Source: a virus. Taken from it: a DNA stretch of 24,126 bases. A program made the translations under genes and the position numbers. The stretch lies in the IMG/VR virus record IMGVR_UViG_3300046314_000016, positions 1 to 24,126 of that record; one strand, 5' to 3'. Shown here piece after piece: positions 14,945 to 21,917 of the stretch (positions are counted from its first letter, which is position 1; every line of letters starts with the position of its first letter). The notes beneath the pieces are model-generated. The model saw nothing but the letters and a program-made list of their open reading frames with translations, was not told where the DNA came from and searched no databases.

Positions 14945-14953
14945 CCTAGCTTA

Positions 14954-15409
14954 TTAGACTTGGGCAGACGCAGCAGACACTACCTTACCGAACACGCGGA
15001 CACGGACGCGGCCCGAACCCAGCGCAACGGTATTTTGCTGCACGCGGACGTACGAAGCAGTTGTGGTGTTGACCACAGTATTGGCAGCAGTAGCCAACTT
15101 AACGAGTTGTGTGCCCGCAGCGGCGTCAGTAGCCCAAGCAGTCAGACCAGTCACGTCGGCACCGCCGACTTGAATGTCCATGGTGCCAGTGGCAGTACCG
15201 GGGCGAACCACGGTGACGGACGCAGCAGTGACGATGAAACCAGCGTATGCTGGGATTTCAAAGAAATCCACAGTGTCAGCGGCGGCAACAGCCAGTTTGG
15301 AGCCATCCAGTTCAAAGTCCATGATCACTTCGCCGGGAAAGCTGGCGCAGTCAGTGGAAGCGGGGGCGAGACCTGCAGTGCGCAGGTTAGCAATAGTTTT
15401 AGCAGCCAT
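14954..15409 (-). CDS. Putative head decoration / capsid-stabilising protein
   Basis: The product has 151 residues and starts at the ATG at 15409 after GGAGA. It ends in two consecutive TAA stops. Sequence is beta-rich with few charges: an N-terminal helix (KTIANLRTAGLAPAST), then FFEIPAYAGFIVTAASVTVV, GTATGTMDIQVGGADVTG and a C-terminal GSGRVRVRVFGKVV. The placement directly after the major capsid gene, and the small beta-sandwich type composition, suggest a decoration or cement protein bound on the outer shell. No named family is recognised. Confidence 0.7.
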   Translation of the reverse strand: MAAKTIANLRTAGLAPASTDCASFPGEVIMDFELDGSKLAVAAADTVDFFEIPAYAGFIVTAASVTVVRPGTATGTMDIQVGGADVTGLTAWATDAAAGTQLVKLATAANTVVNTTTASYVRVQQNTVALGSGRVRVRVFGKVVSAASAQV

Positions 15410-15438
15410 TTCAATTTCTCCAGATTTGAGTTTGCGAC

Positions 15439-15460
15439 CCCCCGGGTGTTACCCCGGGGG
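15439..15460 (-). other. GC-rich hairpin between capsid and decoration genes
   Basis: The arms at 15439-15446 and 15453-15460 form eight G-C pairs around a six-base loop. It begins six bases after the capsid stop. No U-tract follows on the minus strand, so it is more likely an mRNA stabiliser or pause site than a terminator. It would protect the 3' end of an abundant capsid message. Confidence 0.55.
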
Positions 15461-15466
15461 AGTTCA

Positions 15467-16405
15467 TCAGCCTTGACGGACGTAGCCGACAGCCAGAGCT
15501 TCAGGCTTGACGGTCTTGTAGCCGTAGACTTGCAGGCCACGGATGATGTTGCCGAAGGTGGACTCAGCACGCAGGCTTTCCATTTCGGTCATCTGCGAAG
15601 CGAAAGTCAAGCCTTGCTTGGTACCAGCAACCACGTTGAAGCACTTGTTGCCGCCGTCAACAACGCTGTTCAGGTTGTGCGACACATACAGAGTGAAACG
15701 GTCGATCATGCCCAGACGGCCATTGCGCAGGATGGAGGTAGCGTCGCCAGTCAGCGAAGCATCCTTCAGGTCAGACTTCTTGATCAGGCCAGCCATCCAA
15801 GCAGGGATCACCAAGAAGCGATCGCTGTCAGGGCAGTTTGCCTCGTCCAACACAGTGCCCAAGTCCACGATGAACTCGGTAACAGACTTGGTGCTGGAAG
15901 CGCCGTCTTTGGTCAAAGCCAAAGCGGAACCGGTAGCGCCCAAGTTGATGTTGCCAGAGATGCGACCAGCGGTAGCACCACGGTTCAAGGCGGAGATGTC
16001 AGGCAGCATGCCGGTCAGGACGTTGGCGTCGATGCGGATTTTCATCTTCTCAGATGCGTCCTTCGACCATGTGTCCATCAAATTGATGTCGGCCTGAACC
16101 TTGTCCACGTCGTCTTCGATGGCAGCGAAGTATTCGCCTTGGTCGATCAACAACTGGATTTTTGGCTTGTCAGGACGCTCAACAGTCAGCGTCATACCTT
16201 TTTGGTATGGGCGGATTGTCAGCTCAGGGCTGGTGCGGATATTCACGGTGTCACCCATGGACTTGATCTCACCTTCATAGTCGGTGTTCGAGATCGCGGC
16301 CAAGACGGTGGCGTCGTAGAAGTTTTCGATCAGCTTAGCTGACCAGATTTCGGGGATGAAGTTGCCGCTGTAGTTAGCGGAACCGGGGGCGACTGGATAG
16401 GTCAT
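15467..16405 (-). CDS. Major capsid protein
   Basis: The product has 312 residues and starts at the ATG at 16405, six bases after GGAG. The N-terminus (NFIPEIWSAKLIENFYDATV), the GDTVNIRTSPELTIRPYQKG beta block, a QGEYFAAIEDDVDKVQADI segment, an ALTKDGASSTKSVTEFI helix, and the FLVIPAWMAGLIKKSDLKDA domain are typical of HK97-fold capsid proteins in phages. The C-terminal domain ends GLQVYGYKTVKPEALAVGYV, a standard P-loop/A-domain closing strand. It follows a scaffold-like gene and precedes a decoration-like gene, the usual order. It assembles the icosahedral head. Assignment is firm by context and sequence style. Confidence 0.88.
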   Translation of the reverse strand: MTYPVAPGSANYSGNFIPEIWSAKLIENFYDATVLAAISNTDYEGEIKSMGDTVNIRTSPELTIRPYQKGMTLTVERPDKPKIQLLIDQGEYFAAIEDDVDKVQADINLMDTWSKDASEKMKIRIDANVLTGMLPDISALNRGATAGRISGNINLGATGSALALTKDGASSTKSVTEFIVDLGTVLDEANCPDSDRFLVIPAWMAGLIKKSDLKDASLTGDATSILRNGRLGMIDRFTLYVSHNLNSVVDGGNKCFNVVAGTKQGLTFASQMTEMESLRAESTFGNIIRGLQVYGYKTVKPEALAVGYVRQG

Positions 16406-16430
16406 ATCTTACTCCAAAACAAAAAGTTGA

Positions 16431-17477
16431 TTAAGCTGCGCTCTGGACTACTCGTCCTTCGCGCTGGGCCAAAAAGATGTCGTTCTCCAACGTACGGGCT
16501 TCAGCCTCACGACCTTTATAGCGACCATTCATCTTGTCAGCGTAGAACTTCGCGATCTCTGTACGAGCCCACTGTTTCTTTGCTGTCGCTGCTGGAGGAG
16601 CCGAACCTGCGCTTGCGCGACCGGGTGCGATCTGCCGTTCCAACTTTGAGACGTTACTCGCTTGCTGGGGTGATGGGGTTGTGCTCGGTGCTGGGACGTT
16701 TGCAACGCCAGCCTCGCGCTTCCACTGCTCAAAAAAGTTCACGACACGTTCGAGGTTGAGGTTCGTATGTGCATCGGTCAGAAGAGTTTGACGCTGTAGG
16801 CCCGAGAGAGGGTCTTCAGACAACAACCAGTCGTGGAAACGAGGCTGCTCATTGATCTTCTGCCAATCAGGTACGCGGCCACCAAGCTGCTCGTAGAATT
16901 TCTCATGAGCTGTCTTGGCCTGATTGTCTGCAACTTGGCGAACAACAGGCACTACACCTTGCAGTTGGTCTATGCGGCCAAGCAGTGCTTGTACAGCTTG
17001 TGCCAGAGGGGCCATCTCTTCACGGGAAACACGGCGAGCGAACTCGACCATGTCAGAACCATACTCGGAGACGTCTTTGTCTGTCACGTGGGCTGGGCGG
17101 CTGCTTTGCGCTGCGGGCTGGGGTGCAGCCTGCATCTGGGCGACCAATTGCTCCATGTTGGCGAGACGTTGCGCGGTTTCATCCAAACTGCGTTTTTGCG
17201 CGTTGAATGTGCCTTGCAGCGAGCGCCAGCGTTGGGCGTATGTGGGTCCGTTCTCATCCTCAGCCGAGGTGGCCGATGATTCAACAGGGGTTGCAACTGC
17301 AGTAGTGGTCGGCTCTGCTCTGGTCTCAGTAGCTGGAGTCTCTGTGGGAGTCTCAACTGCTACCGATTCGCTGGGTTCAGCTTCGCCTGCGGGCGTTTCG
17401 GCCTTTGGCGTGTACAGCTGGTCTGCGATGACTTTTGCGTCGTCGATCTGCTTCTGGAGTTGGGATGGTAATGCCAT
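16431..17477 (-). CDS. Capsid scaffolding-type protein
   Basis: The product has 348 residues and starts at the ATG at 17477. Residues 25-75 are acidic and Pro/Thr/Glu-rich (ETPAGEAEPSESVAVETPTE). Residues 80-120 form a Gln/Leu heptad region (RWRSLQGTFNAQKRSLDETA), followed by an Ala/Gln-rich helix. Residues 150-250 contain further helices, and the end is basic (a KMNGRYKGREAEARTLE stretch). A disordered acidic start, central coiled coil and basic C-terminus that contacts the coat, plus a position immediately before the capsid gene, are the marks of a scaffold protein (family knowledge). It would guide procapsid assembly. No protease motif is visible. Confidence 0.82.
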   Translation of the reverse strand: MALPSQLQKQIDDAKVIADQLYTPKAETPAGEAEPSESVAVETPTETPATETRAEPTTTAVATPVESSATSAEDENGPTYAQRWRSLQGTFNAQKRSLDETAQRLANMEQLVAQMQAAPQPAAQSSRPAHVTDKDVSEYGSDMVEFARRVSREEMAPLAQAVQALLGRIDQLQGVVPVVRQVADNQAKTAHEKFYEQLGGRVPDWQKINEQPRFHDWLLSEDPLSGLQRQTLLTDAHTNLNLERVVNFFEQWKREAGVANVPAPSTTPSPQQASNVSKLERQIAPGRASAGSAPPAATAKKQWARTEIAKFYADKMNGRYKGREAEARTLENDIFLAQREGRVVQSAA

Positions 17478-17503
17478 TTTGTACCTTGCTTTCTGCTAAG
17501 GAA

Positions 17504-17701
17504 TCAAGACCGTATGACCTGCCGAAGTTCGGTCAGTGCCTGCACCCGGCCTTTAAAGGTGCTGAAGTGCTCAGGGGTACCTTGCGCCATCTGTTCCAGT
17601 TCGGCAGAGCGCAAGCGTTCCAACAGGTCGATAAAACCCGGGAAGTGCTTGCCAACCTGCTTGCACAGGTTCTGCTCGTCGTCTGAAAAGGTAAAGCGCA
17701 T
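17504..17701 (-). CDS. Small helical protein at the head of the capsid operon
   Basis: The protein has 65 residues and starts at the ATG at 17701, about 23 bases after the predicted start of transcription from the promoter at 17731-17758. It is all helical in appearance: FSDDEQNLCKQVGKHFPGFI, then LRSAELEQMAQGT and KGRVQALTELRQVI. No ribosome site is obvious. Related small proteins often precede scaffolds in phages of this type, but no function is known. Confidence 0.75.
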   Translation of the reverse strand: MRFTFSDDEQNLCKQVGKHFPGFIDLLERLRSAELEQMAQGTPEHFSTFKGRVQALTELRQVIRS

Positions 17702-17709
17702 GGTTAAAA

Positions 17710-17723
17710 CACATTCGTATGTG
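17710..17723 (-). promoter_or_regulatory. Hairpin in the 5' leader of the capsid transcript
   Basis: CACAT (17719-17723 on the minus strand) and ATGTG (17710-17714) pair perfectly around a four-base loop, close to the predicted transcription start. The nearby GTGCAC palindrome (17725-17730) could serve as an operator. A short 5' hairpin of this kind could protect the mRNA. Confidence 0.4.
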
Positions 17724-17730
17724 AGTGCAC

Positions 17731-17758
17731 ACTATACATCATCGTTAGCGCGTGTCAA
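17731..17758 (-). promoter_or_regulatory. Near-consensus sigma70 promoter for the capsid genes
   Basis: On the minus strand TTGACA (17753-17758) is a perfect -35 box. After a 16-base spacer TATAGT (17731-17736) matches five of six -10 bases. It overlaps the last codons and stop of the repeat-protein gene and lies 30 bases before the ATG at 17701. Predicted start of transcription is near 17724. It would drive the small protein, scaffold, capsid and decoration genes with host RNA polymerase. Confidence 0.7.
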
Positions 17759-18959
17759 CACGCCTGCGTAATCTTCCGTGTGCAGCAATAGCCACAACAT
17801 GGCTTGGCGGGAGCCTGCGTTCTCCGCGTGCAGCGCAGAAATGCGCATCTGTGACACTGAAGCTACCGCGTGGGCGTGCCGTGCTTTGAGCCCCTGCGTC
17901 GACGGTGCCAAGCATCACAACGCTGCGCCCGCCGTACACTTTCGCAGTGCTGTTCTCTGACAGAGCCTGCTTGTACGACACCCGGCCTAGAACAGCAGTG
18001 ACCGCCACACCGACAGCCGTTGCCACATGTACAGTCGTAACAGCTTGTGTGCGTTTGGCCACACTCGACCCGCCACAGCCGTAGCCGATATACTGCGAAG
18101 TTGTCTTGACTTTGCTACCAGACACGCGGGCCCAGCCGTCATACTCGACAATGGTATTCGCAGGGTTGATAACTACCAGCGCTGGAGAGTTCGCGCTGGT
18201 CTTGGCTGTACCACCATGGCAGAACACCTTTGCATCCACGATGCCGCGAACGGTCAAGCGGCGTGGCCTACGCTCTTGTTTCTGCCCAATATTTTCGACA
18301 ACGCCAGCCGCCGCAAATGTATCAAGCCCAGTCTCTGAAGTTGACAGCGCACCGGTGATATGGACAACGCCAGACCCCACGAGAGTATCTGCTCCATCGG
18401 TGGTGGCCATGTCGCCTTCCACCAGCACAGCGCCTTGTCCTGCACCTGTGTCTGCACCTTCAGACGCGTTCTCGTAGCCATGAATCAACACGTCGCCAAG
18501 GACGTAGATAGTGTCAATGGCTTCAGACGTTGCAAGTGCACCAGCGACCTGCACTGCCCCGGATACTGCCGCTGTGTCACTCGCGCCTTCAGTGGCGGAA
18601 AATACCGCATATACCTCGACGACACCAGCGCCTGAGAAAACATCTTGACCGGCTTCAGACACGGCCAACACGCCAGTCACAACGGCTACGCCTACGCCGG
18701 CGAACGTATCGTTACCAACCTCGGAGACGTTCAGTGTGCCCGAGATAACTACATCACCGGTGCCAGCGAACGTGTCGCTGCCTATCTCGGAGACGCTCAG
18801 TGCGCCTGAGACAACTACGTCGCCAACACCAGCGAACGTATCAACACTCTCTGTAGCCGCGAGCTCGGCTGCGACGTACCCATTCCCTGCGGTGGCTACG
18901 ATTTGCGCACCGACAAGCTGCTCCGATAGGGAGCCTGTGTTGAGTCCGTCTACAGCCAT
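17745..18959 (-). CDS. Virion-type protein with nine ~22-residue beta repeats
   Basis: The product has 404 residues and starts at the ATG at 18959. Residues 35-225 hold nine tandem units of 21 or 22 residues with consensus DTFAGxGxVxVxGxLxxSExG; the unit-opening Asp falls at 40, 62, 84, 106, 128, 149, 170, 191 and 213. Alternating hydrophobic strands and turns suggest a beta-solenoid or stacked beta-roll. Residues 226-404 are a different region, basic at the start (QERRPRR), with four Cys and a strongly Arg-rich final 50 residues. The function is not known. Its position between portal-side head proteins and the scaffold suggests a virion or head fibre protein. The odd basic tail might reflect drift near the overlapping promoter, but the frame is continuous. 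Confidence 0.75.
   Translation of the reverse strand: MAVDGLNTGSLSEQLVGAQIVATAGNGYVAAELAATESVDTFAGVGDVVVSGALSVSEIGSDTFAGTGDVVISGTLNVSEVGNDTFAGVGVAVVTGVLAVSEAGQDVFSGAGVVEVYAVFSATEGASDTAAVSGAVQVAGALATSEAIDTIYVLGDVLIHGYENASEGADTGAGQGAVLVEGDMATTDGADTLVGSGVVHITGALSTSETGLDTFAAAGVVENIGQKQERRPRRLTVRGIVDAKVFCHGGTAKTSANSPALVVINPANTIVEYDGWARVSGSKVKTTSQYIGYGCGGSSVAKRTQAVTTVHVATAVGVAVTAVLGRVSYKQALSENSTAKVYGGRSVVMLGTVDAGAQSTARPRGSFSVTDAHFCAARGERRLPPSHVVAIAAHGRLRRRVDTR
18285..18842 (-). repeat. Tandem 63/66-bp coding repeats
   Basis: Nine units encode residues 40-225 of the repeat protein. The first three (about 18645-18842) are the most alike at the DNA level, with a GCGAACGT[AG]TC core recurring every 66 bases. 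Later copies have diverged. The similarity gradient suggests unit duplication at the 5' end of the gene. Confidence 0.75.
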
Positions 18960-18984
18960 AGCCTACTCGCGGTTAGGCTGAAGA

Positions 18985-19350
18985 TCACGCGTGAGTGATT
19001 GCAGCGCTCTGGATGATGACTGTCTGAGTAGTCGTGATGTTGGTGTTGTCCAATATGACATCAGCCGCCGACATACCAACAGTCAAACCGGTCACGATGT
19101 CTGTGTTGTCGCTCTTGCGGATGCGAGCCGCAGCAGCTACGCCAGTGGCGTCAGCAGCGTCCTGTTTGGGGAAGTTCGAGAACGTCAAAACACCACCAGA
19201 GGCGGTGCCAGCCACGGACTCCAGCGTAAACGTAGCCAACACGGTGGCCATACCAGCAGTGCCGATTTCCAACTTGCCGCCAGAGCCGATCTGGGTGACA
19301 ACTGCTTCGAGTCGTGCGTTTTTTACAGCAGTAGTGTAGTTGACAGCCAT
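18985..19350 (-). CDS. Small head-associated protein, beta-rich
   Basis: The product has 121 residues and starts at the ATG at 19350 after GAAGGA. It begins AVNYTTAVKNARLEAVVTQI, then GGKLEIGTAGMATVLATFTL, FSNFPKQDAADATGVAAAAR, and a C-terminal DVILDNTNITTTQTVIIQ. This is a common conserved phage protein located between portal and capsid genes, usually unannotated. A head-decoration or connector role is possible. The gene forms a close series with the preceding protein of similar size. Confidence 0.75.
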   Translation of the reverse strand: MAVNYTTAVKNARLEAVVTQIGSGGKLEIGTAGMATVLATFTLESVAGTASGGVLTFSNFPKQDAADATGVAAAARIRKSDNTDIVTGLTVGMSAADVILDNTNITTTQTVIIQSAAITHA

Positions 19351-19360
19351 GATGTTTCCT

Positions 19361-19780
19361 TCAGTCGATTACGAACAGACCCTCAGAGGCCGTAGCCGGA
19401 GGGAAGTACAGGTCAAACGCGCCGTTCGTTGCCGAAGTAGCCTGCTCAAGTGCCACAACGCCAAGAGCTTTACCTTGCTTAGAGGTATTGTAAATCAGCC
19501 CACCAACTACGTTGCTGATGGACACACGATCCCAATGCGCATCGGTGAAAGAAATCACGACAGCTGTGCCGTCTTCCGTGACACTGAAGCCATCAAGTTG
19601 CTTACCACCAGCGGTATACCCCGGGCCAGCGACTTCGCCGTACGCGGTGTACTCTGTGGTGAACTCGTCGAGTTTCGCCTTGTCGGTGAACAAAGCAATC
19701 ATGTAGCGGTCATTCCCGCCATGAACGCCACGTAGGGCCTCAGCTTTGTAGCTGACGCAAAGTCCGGGTCTGCACGCCAT
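19361..19780 (-). CDS. Conserved small head/virion protein downstream of portal
   Basis: The start is placed at the ATG at 19780, sharing one base with the portal stop (TGATG); a TTG one codon upstream is less likely. The product has 139 residues with the layout SYKAEALRGVHG, MIALFTDKAKLDEFTTEYTA, a GEVAGPGYTAGGKQLDG block, then VSISNVVGGLIYNTSKQGKA and a final FPPATASEGLFVI. This arrangement (a helical KxExLxGxH opening, ALFT, GTGYTAGG, GALIYN) is shared by many small phage structural-module proteins of unknown role. It is beta-rich and soluble. Confidence 0.75.
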   Translation of the reverse strand: MACRPGLCVSYKAEALRGVHGGNDRYMIALFTDKAKLDEFTTEYTAYGEVAGPGYTAGGKQLDGFSVTEDGTAVVISFTDAHWDRVSISNVVGGLIYNTSKQGKALGVVALEQATSATNGAFDLYFPPATASEGLFVID

Positions 19781-21843
19781 CAAGCGCCTCCGTTACCTGT
19801 GATTTGATTGGACACTATGTTGGCTCCTTCGCCGCCCATGGGTGCACCACCCGGGCCGGTTTCGCGAACCACCACCTCTTGGGGGGCCTGCTGTGCAGCC
19901 TGCTGCATCATCTGCTGCTGGCGCTGCATCTCTTGGTTGACCTCGATCTGCTCGTTGGTCGGCACGATGTCGTCCACTGGCATGGCCAGACCCTTTGCCA
20001 CTTCCCGCAGGATGGCTGCGCGACCTGTTGGGCCCACAATCTGCGAGTCGATGGGGTTGGCTGTTGCCTGCAGGAACTCGACACGACGGACGTTGAGCTG
20101 CTCCCGGTTGGCCAGTGTAACCGCGCCACGTGGGATGATCTCGCAGTCGCCTTTAAGCGCCGCGTCGTCAATGTACTGCATGTTCCAGTTGTACTGCGCT
20201 GTGACCAGAGGGCCGATCACGTCAAAGTCAATGTGCATGATGGTCTGGCGGATGCCCTTACCAGCAGAGCCCATGAGCATCGACAAACCAGAGGCTGTGC
20301 GACCTGCGCCGCCCACCTGACCGTCGCCGTAGACATAAGCCGGAATGCCGGACTGCTCATCTGCCATGCGAGCGAACTGCCCATACACGGCCAACAGCGG
20401 ACCACTGCGGTCGTCAGGCTGGTTAAAGCGTACAGCAGGTTGGCCAGAACCCATCGGATCAGACACGGTCTGCCACACTTTCCACGGGAACACGCGTGTG
20501 ACCTTCTCGCCTTCGGCCAGTCGATCGACGCTGATCTCCACCTGTGGGCCGGACGCAAGGCCCATATTGTTCGCCAGTGCGCGAGCAGCGGCGTTGCACA
20601 TGGCCTGCACGTCTTCGATCAGCTCAGGGTAGCTCACGCCCCACAGTGCGCCGGGGCGCTTGACAGCCGACGTCATGCGGTATGGTTTGTCGCCCAGCGG
20701 GTCGTAGTTCAGTGTGGCTTTGATGACCCAGTGGCCGATCAACCAGACGCAGGCGTCGTACATGCGGGCTGTGTCAGGCACTTCTTCAGCGCTCAGACCC
20801 CAGTCGATCAAATCTTGTCCACTCACGGGGCCCCAGAACTCGATCGCGTCGAACTTGTTGCTGTCCGAACGCCAGACGTTGAACTTGTTTTCCAACTCAG
20901 CTTTCATCAACTCGGCGGACCACATCCACTCGTTGTTGCTGCCTTCGTCGAGAACCGCACGGATCGCACCGTCGTCGTAACCCGGGACACCGATCAGCTC
21001 CGACAGGTCAGACTTCGTCAGGCGGTGGTGCTCGATAGCGTAGCCCTCATCCAGACGTGTCAGACCCGGCTCTGGGTAGAACCTGTAGGGGTCAACACGG
21101 CTGTAAGTAGGTACTAACTTCTCTTGAACTTGTGGGCTGTATGAGCCATCTGGTGCCTGTACCCACTCCAACTGGCGGCTGCGGCGGACCGTTGGGCCTT
21201 TCAAAATCGCTGCTGGGTACGTTGACAAGTCGCTGATGAACGCGTTGAAGCCATCCACCATGCCGCCTTCAGCAAACTGGTCCTGAATCTGGCGCTTCAT
21301 ACGCTCTGCGCGATCGACGGAATCCTCCATCAACGCAACACGGATGTCTTCGCGAGCCTGCTCCTTGAATGTCTCCATCATGAGTGGGCTGAGCTGCTGG
21401 CTACTCTGAATCGCCTTGATGACCTGCTCGCCCACCAGTGCTGTGACCTTCTGCTCATAGTCAGGCGGCACGTCGGGCATGGGTGTAGGCTTCAAGTCGA
21501 ACGGGATCATGCCTTCATCAAGCAAAATATCCCGCAACCACGACTCAGCGCCACGGCACTTGGTCTCTGTGAGCATCATGAAAATCTCGGAGCCGCCCGA
21601 TTTGCGAATCTCGTTGAGTTTCTCCGGCTCATACTCACCCGTGCGCTGGCGCAGGGCCTTGAGCATTTTGCGCTCGATGGGTTGCTTGGCATCGCGAGCC
21701 GCTTCCCAGCAATTGCGAACATGTTTGGCCAACCCTGTGAGGATTGGAATTTGCTGGCGCAGTATGGCGGCGTTCGCAGAATCTTTCGCTGCAGCCTCCG
21801 CATCCAACTGCGAATTCGATTTGATTACGACGAGTCCGGCCAT
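19780..21843 (-). CDS. Portal (head-tail connector) protein
   Basis: The product has 687 residues, the long form typical of short-tailed phages (P22 portal is 725). The N-terminus is helical. The region with KSGGSEIFMMLTETKCRGAE and WLRDILLD, then FNAFISDLSTYPAAILKGPT and YSRVDPYRFYPEPG, and the AMCNAAARALANNMGLASGP segment with SGIPAYVYG followed by AGRTASGLSMLMGSA are familiar blocks of podovirus portals (family knowledge). The C-terminus is Gln/Met-rich (QRQQQMMQQAAQQAPQ), as in portal barrels. Twelve copies form the DNA gate bound by terminase. Its start codon is ATG at 21843 with no normal ribosome site; CCTCC lies where one is expected, as described for the inverted repeat at 21850-21894. 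Confidence 0.88.
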   Translation of the reverse strand: MAGLVVIKSNSQLDAEAAAKDSANAAILRQQIPILTGLAKHVRNCWEAARDAKQPIERKMLKALRQRTGEYEPEKLNEIRKSGGSEIFMMLTETKCRGAESWLRDILLDEGMIPFDLKPTPMPDVPPDYEQKVTALVGEQVIKAIQSSQQLSPLMMETFKEQAREDIRVALMEDSVDRAERMKRQIQDQFAEGGMVDGFNAFISDLSTYPAAILKGPTVRRSRQLEWVQAPDGSYSPQVQEKLVPTYSRVDPYRFYPEPGLTRLDEGYAIEHHRLTKSDLSELIGVPGYDDGAIRAVLDEGSNNEWMWSAELMKAELENKFNVWRSDSNKFDAIEFWGPVSGQDLIDWGLSAEEVPDTARMYDACVWLIGHWVIKATLNYDPLGDKPYRMTSAVKRPGALWGVSYPELIEDVQAMCNAAARALANNMGLASGPQVEISVDRLAEGEKVTRVFPWKVWQTVSDPMGSGQPAVRFNQPDDRSGPLLAVYGQFARMADEQSGIPAYVYGDGQVGGAGRTASGLSMLMGSAGKGIRQTIMHIDFDVIGPLVTAQYNWNMQYIDDAALKGDCEIIPRGAVTLANREQLNVRRVEFLQATANPIDSQIVGPTGRAAILREVAKGLAMPVDDIVPTNEQIEVNQEMQRQQQMMQQAAQQAPQEVVVRETGPGGAPMGGEGANIVSNQITGNGGA

Positions 21844-21849
21844 ATGCGT

Positions 21850-21894
21850 GGAGGTGTGGGTGGTAGAGTAGTCCTGCCGGGATTCTACACCTCC
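21850..21894 (-). promoter_or_regulatory. Inverted repeat masking the portal translation start region
   Basis: In the minus-strand mRNA GGAGGTGT (21887-21894) is perfectly complementary to ACACCTCC (21850-21857), separated by 29 bases. The first arm holds the only good Shine-Dalgarno sequence of this gap, 44 bases before the portal ATG. The second arm ends six bases before that ATG. A weaker GTAG/CTAC pairing overlaps the arms. This could regulate portal synthesis, but no experiment supports it. Confidence 0.45.
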
Positions 21895-21917
21895 CCGGGT
21901 TTCTGTCTATAGCAGCC

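Noticed and set aside
14960-16342. 460-codon plus-strand reading frame opposite the capsid and decoration genes
   Set aside because: It is antisense to two well-supported genes and rich in His/Ser/Gln without domains. The sense genes have ribosome sites and family features. The open frame is a by-product of codon use in GC-rich sense genes.
17745-17910. Frameshift in the Arg-rich end of the repeat protein
   Set aside because: No alternative frame gave a convincing continuation, and the frame ends on a TAA next to the promoter. It was kept as one gene with the oddity noted.
19804-21117. 437-codon plus-strand reading frame opposite the portal gene
   Set aside because: Antisense shadow of portal, with His/Val/Asp-rich sequence lacking any known domain.
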